From Agrococcus baldri (GTDB lineage: Bacteria > Actinomycetota > Actinomycetes > Actinomycetales > Microbacteriaceae), in assembly GCA_900114805.1 (NCBI GenBank), contig FOZN01000003.1:496001-560000 (forward strand): 64,000 nucleotides of DNA, in the 5' to 3' direction. The notes beneath the pieces are model-generated. The model was not told where the DNA came from, made no database searches, and worked only from the letters and a program-made list of their open reading frames with translations. This document shows, piece by piece, positions 54,390 through 63,146 of this stretch (its first letter is position 1; the number at the start of each line of letters is the position of its first letter). The translations under genes and the position numbers were made by a program.

Positions 54390-55328
54390 ATGGCTGATCG
54401 ACACGACGTCCAGACCGCCTTCGGTGACCTGCTCACGATCGACGGCGGCGCCTCTCTGTCGCCCTGGAGCGAGGTGTGGAGCGCGCGCGTGCACGGCGGC
54501 GCCGAGGAGGTGCCCGCGATCGTCAAGCAGACGTGGGGCAGCCCGGAGCCCCTCGAGGCGTGGCAGCGCACACTGGTGGCCCGGGGCATCCGCACGGTCG
54601 CGCCGCTCGCGCCCGCCGTGGCCGTCGGCGAGGGTGACGGTGTCGAGCACTGGGTGGCGTACCCGCGCCTCAACGGGCGCGACTGGGATGGCGGCAGCGC
54701 CGACCTCGGCGCGGCTGGCCGGCTGCTGGGCGAGATGCACGTCGCCTCCGAGGGGCTCGTGATCGACGGCTTCCCCGGCTTCGAATGGGGCAACCCGGAG
54801 CGCGCCTCGATCGACGAGGACATCGCGGCGATCGAGGCCTCCGCCGCGGAGCACTGGCCGGGTCTGGACGTCTCGCGCTGGGTGAGTCAGCTCGATGGCT
54901 TCGTGCCGCTGCTCGAACGCGTGCGCGCGGCCGATGTGCCGCAGCTGCCCGCATCGCTCGACCACCGAGCCGACAACCTGCTGTTCGACGTCGAGGGCGC
55001 ACTGATGCTCGATCTCGAGAACGCCGCGCTCGCCCCGCGCATCCTCGACCTGGCGGTCGCGGCGCTGCTGTTCCCGCTCGAGCACGCCGGCTCCGGCGGC
55101 AGCGCGCTCGGGGGCGCGGAGTGGGCGGCGTTCCGCGACGCGTACCTGGCCGCGTGCCCGTTGACGCGGCAGGAGCGCGAGCTGTGGCCGGCGGCGCTGA
55201 CGTACATGAAGCTCGAGTGGGGCACCTGGCACCTCACCGACGGTGTCGAGGCCGTGCCGGAGGGCAACCTCGGCTACCTCCAGGACCTGCTCACGCTCGA
55301 CGAGCACGCCCGCTTCCCGCTCGGCTGA
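54390..55328 (+). CDS. Phosphotransferase (aminoglycoside kinase-like fold)
   Basis: A 312-residue APH/choline-kinase-fold protein. Lys46 (AIVKQTW) is the likely ATP lysine. GRLLGEMH, the Brenner-like motif SLDHRADNLLFD (Asp191 and Asn196 with the correct spacing) and LMLDLENAALAPR (Asp208, the metal ligand) complete the active site. The usual His before the catalytic Asp is absent. It may phosphorylate a small molecule; drug resistance should not be assumed. Confidence 0.78.
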   Translation: MADRHDVQTAFGDLLTIDGGASLSPWSEVWSARVHGGAEEVPAIVKQTWGSPEPLEAWQRTLVARGIRTVAPLAPAVAVGEGDGVEHWVAYPRLNGRDWDGGSADLGAAGRLLGEMHVASEGLVIDGFPGFEWGNPERASIDEDIAAIEASAAEHWPGLDVSRWVSQLDGFVPLLERVRAADVPQLPASLDHRADNLLFDVEGALMLDLENAALAPRILDLAVAALLFPLEHAGSGGSALGGAEWAAFRDAYLAACPLTRQERELWPAALTYMKLEWGTWHLTDGVEAVPEGNLGYLQDLLTLDEHARFPLG

Positions 55329-55359
55329 GTCCGGCCTCGCGCGCGAGCGCCGGCGCTCC

Positions 55360-55365
55360 TACAGT
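55360..55365 (+). promoter_or_regulatory. -10 hexamer TACAGT pointing at an 18-codon ORF
   Basis: TACAGT is followed by 7 nt and the ATG at 55373, not the hydrolase ATG at 55435. Confidence 0.45.
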
Positions 55366-55372
55366 GGAGCGC

Positions 55373-55429
55373 ATGCCTGCATCCCGCACCGAACCGAGCG
55401 CCCCGGTGCCCGGCGAGCGGGAGTGCTGA
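55373..55429 (+). CDS. Putative leaderless 18-codon leader peptide
   Basis: The reading frame MPASRTEPSAPVPGEREC ends in TGA 5 nt before the hydrolase ATG and is out of frame with it. Its start codon has the same TANNNT-plus-7-nt signature as genuine genes in the window. It may be a leader peptide whose translation delivers ribosomes to, or controls, the hydrolase gene. Low complexity of the peptide argues against a stable protein. Confidence 0.35.
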   Translation: MPASRTEPSAPVPGEREC

Positions 55430-55434
55430 GCGGC

Positions 55435-56106
55435 ATGCGGCTGGTCTTCGCCCACGGCAGCGGCCACGTCGGCCGGCAGGCCTTCCCCGAGCAGGCGGAG
55501 GCGTTCCCGGATGCTCGCTTCCCGGTGCTGCCCGGCTACGGCGACGACGCTCCGGCCGTCGGTGATGTCGCGGCCGCCGCCCATCTGCTGGCGCTGGAGG
55601 CGGCCGAGGCGGACGGCCTGGTCGGCTACAGCTTCGGCGGCGTGAGCGCGGCGATCGCCGCGTGCATGGAGCAGCCTGCCGCGCTCGTGCTCATCGAGCC
55701 GGCGCTCTTCCAGCTCTCGCGCGAGCAGCCCGCGAGCGCCGCGCTGATCGCACGGCTCGAGCCGATCTACCTCGACGCGGCACTGACGGATGAGCGCTTC
55801 GGGCGCAGCTTCCTCCGTGCGCTCCAGGGCGAGGATCCCGGCCCGCTCGTCACACCGGACGCCTTGTCGTGGTCGCGGCGCACGCGGCTGCACGGCGCAC
55901 CATGGCGGCATCGGGTCGACCCGGACTGCATCGCCGAGACCCGCACGCTCGTGCTCAGCGGCGGCTGGAACGACGAGTACGAAGAGGTAGCCGCTTCGCT
56001 CGTCGAGCTGGGCGCCGAGCACGTGGTGCTCGCGGGCCACGGGCACCGCGTCATCGACCATCCCGAGTGCTCGGAGCGCATCCGCGCCTTCATCGACGCC
56101 GGCTGA
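55435..56106 (+). CDS. Alpha/beta hydrolase
   Basis: A 223-residue alpha/beta-hydrolase-fold protein. It opens MRLVFAHGSGHVGRQAF, with an HG oxyanion motif, has nucleophile Ser66 in VGYSFGGVSAA, a likely acid in GGWNDEYEEV and a C-terminal His in GHGHRVIDHP. Substrate is unknown. The ATG follows the 18-codon ORF by 5 nt. An upstream in-frame extension of 64 codons would overlap the preceding gene and is rejected. Confidence 0.8.
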   Translation: MRLVFAHGSGHVGRQAFPEQAEAFPDARFPVLPGYGDDAPAVGDVAAAAHLLALEAAEADGLVGYSFGGVSAAIAACMEQPAALVLIEPALFQLSREQPASAALIARLEPIYLDAALTDERFGRSFLRALQGEDPGPLVTPDALSWSRRTRLHGAPWRHRVDPDCIAETRTLVLSGGWNDEYEEVAASLVELGAEHVVLAGHGHRVIDHPECSERIRAFIDAG

Positions 56107-56118
56107 GCGGCGCTCCGC

Positions 56119-57171
56119 TCAGAACAGGGTCGGCACCGGCTCCGGCGTGGGCTGGCTCGTCGACGGCAGCTGCCTCGCCCGCGGCGGGGGAGCGGCGAGT
56201 CCGGTGCCTGCGGTCGTGCGCACCCGCGCGAGCCGGTGCTGCCGCAGCAGCGGCCCGATGCGATCGCGCAGCCAGTCGCGGTACTCGCGCTTCGCGTACG
56301 CGCCGCGGCCGTAGAGCGATGCGTACAGGGGCATGAGGTGCGGATGCTCCTGCCGCAGCCACGACAGGTACCACTCGCGGGCGCCGGGCCGCAGGTGCAG
56401 CGAGCTGGCGATCGCGCTCGTCGCGCCCGCCTCGGCGATCACGCCGAAGGCATGCTCGAGGTGCTCGCGGGTGTCGGTGAGCCCCGGCAGGATCGGCATC
56501 GCGAAGACGGCGCAGTCGAGCCCCGCCTCGCGCACTGCGGTCACGGTCGCGAGGCGCGAGCGGGTGGTCGGCGTGCCCGGCTCGACCTGCTGCTGCAGCT
56601 CGTCGTCGAAGATCGCGATCGACATCGCCACCGACACCGGCACGTCGCGCGCGATCGACGCGAGCAGCGGCAGGTCGCGCCGCAGCAGGGTGCCCTTGGT
56701 GAGGATCGAGATCGATGCGCCGTGCCTCGCGAGCGCCTGCAGCACGCCCGGCATCAGCCGGTAGCGGCCCTCGGCCCGCTGGTACGGATCGGTGTTCGTG
56801 CCCAGCTGCACCGCGTCGACCGCCCGGCGCGGGCCGGCGAGCTCGCGCTCGAGCACCTCGACCAGGTTGGCCTTCACGACGATGCGCGAGTCGAAGTCGG
56901 CGCCCGCGTCGAGATCGAGGTAGGTGTGCGTGTTGCGGGCGAAGCAGTAGCGGCAGGCGTGCTGGCAGCCGCGGTAGGGGTTGATCGTCCAGCTGCCGCC
57001 CATGAAGCCGTCGCCGGGCACGCGGTTCAGGGCGCTCTTCGCGGTGATCTCCATGAACGAGACGCCGTCGAAGCCGGGCGTCGGCCACTGCTCGAGCACG
57101 CTGCCGCGCTCCTCGAGGCCGGGCAGCGCATCGGCATCGACGTGCGTCGCCGTCTGCCCTTCCCATCGCAT
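56119..57171 (-). CDS. Rv2578c-family radical SAM protein
   Basis: Radical SAM enzyme of 350 residues with the cluster motif CxxxCxxC at Cys69, Cys73 and Cys76 (YRGCQHACRYCFARN), followed by a TIM-barrel region with VQLGTNTDPYQ and SISILTKGTLLRRD. These features place it near the spore-photoproduct-lyase-like group and the actinobacterial Rv2578c family. Reaction is unknown, but a DNA repair or damage role fits the perfect LexA-type box 10 bp before the start. ATG 57171 is preferred over ATGs at 57180 and 57207, which lie against or upstream of that box. Confidence 0.83.
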   Translation of the reverse strand: MRWEGQTATHVDADALPGLEERGSVLEQWPTPGFDGVSFMEITAKSALNRVPGDGFMGGSWTINPYRGCQHACRYCFARNTHTYLDLDAGADFDSRIVVKANLVEVLERELAGPRRAVDAVQLGTNTDPYQRAEGRYRLMPGVLQALARHGASISILTKGTLLRRDLPLLASIARDVPVSVAMSIAIFDDELQQQVEPGTPTTRSRLATVTAVREAGLDCAVFAMPILPGLTDTREHLEHAFGVIAEAGATSAIASSLHLRPGAREWYLSWLRQEHPHLMPLYASLYGRGAYAKREYRDWLRDRIGPLLRQHRLARVRTTAGTGLAAPPPRARQLPSTSQPTPEPVPTLF

Positions 57172-57180
57172 GCACACCAT

Positions 57181-57196
57181 TCGAACACACGTTCGA
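57181..57196. promoter_or_regulatory. LexA (SOS) box upstream of the radical SAM gene
   Basis: TCGAACACACGTTCGA is a perfect TCGAAC-N4-GTTCGA match to the Gram-positive/mycobacterial SOS-box consensus. It lies 10-25 bp upstream of the radical SAM ATG and in the divergent region shared with the YdcF gene. Confidence 0.8.
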
Positions 57197-57238
57197 GCCT
57201 TGCGCAAGTGCTCCCGTCGACCGCTGGCGGCGCGTCGA

Positions 57239-57244
57239 TAGTCT
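57239..57244 (+). promoter_or_regulatory. -10 hexamer TAGTCT, leaderless ydcF-like gene
   Basis: TAGTCT is followed by 7 nt and the GTG at 57252. Confidence 0.5.
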
Positions 57245-57251
57245 GCTGGTC

Positions 57252-58226
57252 GTGAGGGGCAGTCGACGGATGCGCGTGCTGCGCCCGGCGCTCTGGGCGA
57301 CGGCCATCGTCGTGGCCTTCGCGTTCCTCCTCACGCGGGTGCTGCGCCGCCCGGTCGCTGCCTGGCTCGATGTGCCGTTCGCGCAGGGCGGCTGGGCGCT
57401 GCTGGTCGTTGCCGCGCTGATCGCCACGGTCGGGCTCGGCGGTGCGTGCCTGTGGCACGCAGCGGTGCTCACGCGGCTGGTGCGCGTGCGTCGCATCGAC
57501 CTGCTCATCGCGTTGCTCGGGGGCGGGATGCTGCTGCTCGCGGTCGTGATCGTGGTGGCGGCAGCGAGCGATGCGGGCCTGGCACGCACGATCCTGCTGC
57601 TGGCGCTGCCGCTGTGGGTCGCCGGCTGCGCGGCGGCAGCGCTCGCGCTGGCGATCCTCATCCATCTGCGGCGCGGGCGCGCGGCGCCTGCACCGGGCAC
57701 GGTGCTGATCCTCGGCGCGGGCCTGCGCGGCCGCGAGCTCGGACCGCTGCTGCGCACCCGTGTCGAGCGCGGAGCTGAGCTCTGGCGCCGCTCGCTCGCC
57801 GGGCGTCCCGATGCGCGCATCGTGGTCGCCGGCGGGCAGGGGCCGGACGAGGTGCGCACCGAGGCGTCTGCGATGGCCGAGCACCTCATCCGTCGTCTGG
57901 GCGTTGCCGCCGGCGCGATCGACCTGGAGGAGGCCTCGACGACGACGCGCGAGAACCTCGAGCTCTCGCGGCCTCTGGTCGCCGCGCCCGCACGCGCGCC
58001 GCTCGCGGTGGTCACGAGCGAGTATCACGCCTACCGCACCGCGTGGCTGCTGGCCCGCACGGGCATCGATGGCACGGTGGTCGGCGCGCGCACCCGGCGC
58101 TCCTACCTGCCGGGGGCCGTCGTGCGGGAGGCGCTCGCGATCGCCGCCGACCACCGGTGGTGGTGCGTCGGCGCAGCGGCCGCGCTGTGGGCGCTCGCGG
58201 CCTGGGCCGTGGTCCGGCAACCGTAG
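57252..58226 (+). CDS. YdcF family (DUF218) membrane protein
   Basis: A 324-residue protein with about four N-terminal membrane helices (to residue ~140) and a cytoplasmic or extracytoplasmic DUF218 domain. That domain has VLILGAGLRGRELGPLLRTR, VVAGGQGPDEVRTEASAM, LEEASTTTRENL and VVTSEYHAYRTAWLL. A final helix is near the C-terminus. DUF218 proteins include SanA- and ElyC-like envelope factors; precise role unknown. It shares its upstream region with the LexA-box-controlled radical SAM gene. Confidence 0.87.
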   Translation: MRGSRRMRVLRPALWATAIVVAFAFLLTRVLRRPVAAWLDVPFAQGGWALLVVAALIATVGLGGACLWHAAVLTRLVRVRRIDLLIALLGGGMLLLAVVIVVAAASDAGLARTILLLALPLWVAGCAAAALALAILIHLRRGRAAPAPGTVLILGAGLRGRELGPLLRTRVERGAELWRRSLAGRPDARIVVAGGQGPDEVRTEASAMAEHLIRRLGVAAGAIDLEEASTTTRENLELSRPLVAAPARAPLAVVTSEYHAYRTAWLLARTGIDGTVVGARTRRSYLPGAVVREALAIAADHRWWCVGAAAALWALAAWAVVRQP

Positions 58227-58229
58227 GAT
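58224..58229 (+). promoter_or_regulatory. -10 hexamer TAGGAT of gatCAB
   Basis: TAGGAT overlaps the preceding stop codon and lies 31 nt before gatC, giving a leader of about 24 nt that contains GAGGAG. Confidence 0.45.
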
Positions 58230-58260
58230 TGAGGCAACCCCGCTCACGACGAGGAGACGC

Positions 58261-58559
58261 ATGTCTGAGATCACTCGCGAGGAGGTCCAGCATCTGGCTG
58301 GACTGGCTCGCATCGCGCTCACCGACGATGAGGTGACGAGCCTGACGACCGAGCTGTCGCAGATCGTCGACGCCATCGCGACCGTCCGCGAGGTCGCGGG
58401 CGACGACATCCCCGCCACCAGCCACCCCGTGCCGATGGCCAACGTGCTGCGCGAGGACGTTGTGGGCGAGACGCTCACGCACGAGCAGGCCTTCGCGGGC
58501 GCCCCGAGCCACGACGGCGAGCGCTTCCGCGTCTCGGCAATCCTGGGGGAGGAGCAGTG

Positions 58560-58560
<1 letters not shown>
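58261..58560 (+). CDS. gatC: Aspartyl/glutamyl-tRNA amidotransferase subunit C
   Basis: Small stabilising subunit (99 residues) of the GatCAB complex. It has [21 protein letters not shown] near the start, [13 protein letters not shown] in the middle and FRVSAIL at the end. GAGGAG lies 4 nt before the ATG. It heads a tightly overlapping gatC-gatA-gatB operon. Confidence 0.96.
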
Positions 58561-60115
<1,555 letters not shown>

Positions 60116-60119
<4 letters not shown>

Positions 60120-61627
60120 AGGCGAAGCTGATGGACTTCGACAAGGCGCTCGAGCTGTTCGAGCCGGTGCTCGGCTTCGAGGTGCACGTCGAGCTGGGCA
60201 CGAAGACGAAGATGTTCTCGGCCGCCCCGAATCCGGCCCACCCCGAGTTCCACGGTGCCGGGCCGAACACGCTCATCGACCCGCTCAGCCTCGGTCTGCC
60301 TGGCAGCCTGCCGGTCACGAACGAGACGGCCGTGCGCTACTCGATCTCGCTCGGGCTGGCGCTCGGCTGCGAGATCGCCACCTCCTGCCGCTTCGCGCGC
60401 AAGAACTACTTCTACCCGGACACGCCGAAGAACTACCAGATCTCGCAGTACGACGAGCCCATCGCCTTCGAGGGACAGGTCGAGATCGAGCTCGCGAACG
60501 GCCGGCGGTTCACGGTGCCGATCGAGCGCGCCCACATGGAGGAGGATGCCGGCAAGCTCACCCACGTGGGCGGCTCGACCGGCCGCATCCAGGGCGCCGA
60601 GTACTCGCTGGTCGACTACAACCGGGCCGGCGTGCCGCTGGTCGAGATCGTCACGCACATGATCTTCGGCGCCGAGCACGACGCGCCCGAGCTCGCGAAG
60701 GCCTACGTCGGCGCCATCCGCGACATCGTGCTCTCGCTCGGCATCTCCGAGGCCCGCATGGAGCGCGGCAACCTGCGCTGCGACGCGAACGTATCGCTGC
60801 GGCCGCGGGGCTCGGAGCAGCTCGGCACCCGCACCGAGACGAAGAACGTCAACTCGATGCGCTCGGTCGAGCGCGCGGTGCGCTACGAGATCCAGCGGCA
60901 GGCGGCGATCCTCGCCGACGGGGGCACCATCACGCAGGAGACCCGCCACTGGCACGAGGACACCGGCGTGACGAGCCCCGGCCGGCCGAAGTCCGACGCC
61001 GATGACTACCGCTACTTCCCGGAGCCCGACCTGCTGCCGGTCGAGCCCAGCCGCGAGCTGGTGGAGGAGCTGCGCGCCGCACTGCCGGAGCAGCCGGTCG
61101 CCCGGAAGCGCCGGCTGAAGGCGGAGTGGGGCTTCAGCGACCTGGAGTTCCAGGACGTCGTCAACGGCGACATGCTGCACCTGGTCGACGCGACCGTCGC
61201 CGCCGGTGCGGCGCCGCAGAGCGCGCGCAAGTGGTGGACGGGCGAGATCGCCCGCGTCGCCAACGAGCGCGGCGTCGAGGCGGCCTCGCTCGTCGAGCCC
61301 GCCCGGGTGGCCGAGCTGCAGCGGCTGATCGACGAGGGGGCGCTCACCGACAGGCTGGCTCGCCAGGCGCTCGAGGGCGTCATGGCCGGCGAGGGCAGCC
61401 CCGCCGAGGTGGCGGAGGCGCGCGGGCTCAAGGTGGTCACCGACGAGTCGGCGCTGGTCGCCGCCGTGGATGACGCACTCGCGGCGCAGCCCGACGTGCT
61501 GCAGAAGATCCGCGACGGCAAGGTGCAGGCCGCCGGCGCGGTGATCGGCGCGGTGATGAAGGCGATGCGCGGTCAGGCGGATGCGGCACGCGTGCGCGAG
61601 ATCGTGCTGGAGCGCGCGAGCAGCTGA
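60116..61627 (+). CDS. gatB: Aspartyl/glutamyl-tRNA amidotransferase subunit B
   Basis: tRNA-binding kinase-like subunit that activates the misacylated amino acid with ATP. It has [47 protein letters not shown] and [16 protein letters not shown], plus the C-terminal YqeY-like tail domain. Length is 503 residues. The start overlaps the gatA stop (ATGA). Presence of GatCAB suggests that glutaminyl-tRNA is made by the indirect route here. Confidence 0.97.
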
Positions 61628-61777
61628 TCGGGCTGTGCAGATCCGGGAAGTTCGGGTTCAGCGAGAATCCAAGGAACTTCACAGGTTGAGGGGTACGCTC
61701 ACGTCAAGAAGCCGCAGATCGCGGTGACTCGGCGGAGCTGCCCTTGCACCGCCTCGACACGGAAGGACTCGCACAAC

Positions 61778-62056
61778 ATGGGATTCCTCGTCTTCCTCAT
61801 CTTCGGACTCATCGCGGGTGCGCTCGCCAAGCTCATCCTGCCCGGCAAGCAGGGCGGCGGCTGGATCGTCACGCTGCTGCTCGGTGTCGTGGGCGCCATG
61901 CTCGGCGGCTGGATCGCCGGCGCCATCTGGCCGGACAACGACATCTACGGCTCGTTCTTCTCGCCGCTCGGCTGGCTCTTCGCGATCGGTGGCGCGCTCG
62001 TCGTGCTGCTGATCTGGGGCCTCATCACCAAGAATCGCGGCCGCACGAGCGCCTGA
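61778..62056 (+). CDS. GlsB/YeaQ/YmgE family stress-response membrane protein
   Basis: A 92-residue protein with three glycine-rich membrane helices (FLVFLIFGLIAGALAKLILPG, GWIVTLLLGVVGAMLGGWIAG, LGWLFAIGGALVVLLIWGLI), typical of transglycosylase-associated YeaQ proteins that rise under stress. The ATG has GGAAGG 11 nt upstream. A leader region of about 150 bp contains GGGTAC (61692-61697), which resembles a stress-sigma -10, but assignment is uncertain. Confidence 0.88.
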   Translation: MGFLVFLIFGLIAGALAKLILPGKQGGGWIVTLLLGVVGAMLGGWIAGAIWPDNDIYGSFFSPLGWLFAIGGALVVLLIWGLITKNRGRTSA

Positions 62057-62072
62057 CGCTCGCACGCGACAC

Positions 62073-62102
62073 GAAGGGGGCTGCCTGCGGGCGGCCCCCT
62101 TC
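62073..62102 (+). terminator. Terminator after the YeaQ-family gene
   Basis: A 13-bp stem, GAAGGGGGCTGCC with GGCGGCCCCCTTC (one T-G wobble), has a TGCG loop and begins 17 nt after the stop. Confidence 0.8.
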
Positions 62103-62129
62103 TGCGTCCCGCTGCGCGGCCTTCGGCCG

Positions 62130-63050
62130 CTACTCGACGGCCGTGCCCGTGAACGCAGCCAGCTCGTCGAGATGGTCCAGGTCCGTCAGGTCGAGCGTCT
62201 GGAGGTAGACCCGCTCGACGCCATCGTCGGCGAGGGCGCCCAGTCGGTCCTCGACCTCGGCGCGCGTGCCGGCGATGCCGTGCTCGCGCAGCTCGGCGGG
62301 CTCTCGGCCGATCGCCGCCGCGCGGCGTGCGACCGTCGCCTCGTCCTCGCCGACGCAGGCCACCAGCGCCACCGAGCGCACGACCGGACGCGTGCGCTCC
62401 TCGACCTCGATGGCGCGATCGAGCGCGGCGAACAGGGGCCGGATGCGGTCGAAGGGCGGGAACGAGAGGTTGTGCTCGTCGGCGAACTGCGCCGCGAGAC
62501 GCGGCGTGCGCTTCTCGCCGAGGCCGCCGACGATCACCGGCAGCCGATCCTGCGCGGGCTCCGGCAGTGCGGGGGAGTCGGTGATCGTGTAGTGCTCGCC
62601 CTCGAACGAGAAGCGGGTGCCGGCAGGCGTCGCCCACATGCCCGTCACGATCGCGAGCTGCTCCTCCAGCAGGTCGAAGCGGCGCTTCGGGAAGGGGATG
62701 CCGTAGGCGGCGTGCTCCTCCGCGAACCAGCCGGTGCCGAGCCCCAGCTCGACCCGGCCGCCCGACATCGCGTCGACGTTCGCGACCTGCACGGCCAGGA
62801 TCCCGGGCAGGCGGTAGGTGACGGAGGAGACCAGCGTGCCCAGCCGCACCCGCGACGTGTCGCGCGCCAGCCCTGCCAGCGACGTCCACGCATCCGTCGG
62901 CCCATAGCCGGGATCGCCGTCGCCCATGCGCAGGTAGTGGTCGGAGCGGAAGAAGCCGTCGAAGCCCAGCTGCTCGGTGCGGAGCGCCACAGCGAGCAGC
63001 TCGTCGTAGGAGGCGCCCTGCTGGGGCTCGGTGAAGATGCGGAAGTCCAT
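62130..63050 (-). CDS. LLM class F420-dependent oxidoreductase
   Basis: Luciferase-fold oxidoreductase of 306 residues. It opens MDFRIFTEPQQGASYDELL, has GFFRSDHYLRMGDGD, VRLGTLVSSVTYRLPGILA, the MSGGRVELGLGTGW signature and LPVIVGGLGEKRTPRLAA. This is the F420-dependent subgroup layout. Substrate unknown. The frame continues far upstream of the ATG, but TAGGCT 7 nt before the ATG at 63050 sets the start. Confidence 0.87.
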   Translation of the reverse strand: MDFRIFTEPQQGASYDELLAVALRTEQLGFDGFFRSDHYLRMGDGDPGYGPTDAWTSLAGLARDTSRVRLGTLVSSVTYRLPGILAVQVANVDAMSGGRVELGLGTGWFAEEHAAYGIPFPKRRFDLLEEQLAIVTGMWATPAGTRFSFEGEHYTITDSPALPEPAQDRLPVIVGGLGEKRTPRLAAQFADEHNLSFPPFDRIRPLFAALDRAIEVEERTRPVVRSVALVACVGEDEATVARRAAAIGREPAELREHGIAGTRAEVEDRLGALADDGVERVYLQTLDLTDLDHLDELAAFTGTAVE

Positions 63051-63057
63051 GTCTGAC

Positions 63058-63063
63058 AGCCTA
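63058..63063 (-). promoter_or_regulatory. -10 hexamer TAGGCT, leaderless oxidoreductase gene
   Basis: TAGGCT on the minus strand is followed by 7 nt and the ATG at 63050. Confidence 0.5.
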
Positions 63064-63134
63064 GGCAACCCCCGCTGACAGCGTCTCGGTGGTCGATCAG
63101 CCACAAGGTCGGGCGGCGCGGCCGGCGGAGATGC

Positions 63135-63140
63135 CAGGAT
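63135..63140 (+). promoter_or_regulatory. -10-like hexamer CAGGAT of the last oxidoreductase gene
   Basis: CAGGAT (one base from TANNNT) is followed by 6 nt and the ATG at 63147. Confidence 0.4.
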
Positions 63141-63146
63141 CGGCGC

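Noticed and set aside
54390-55328. Kinase-fold protein considered as an aminoglycoside resistance gene.
   Set aside because: The Brenner motif lacks the usual His, the family is broad, and there is no mobile element or resistance context.
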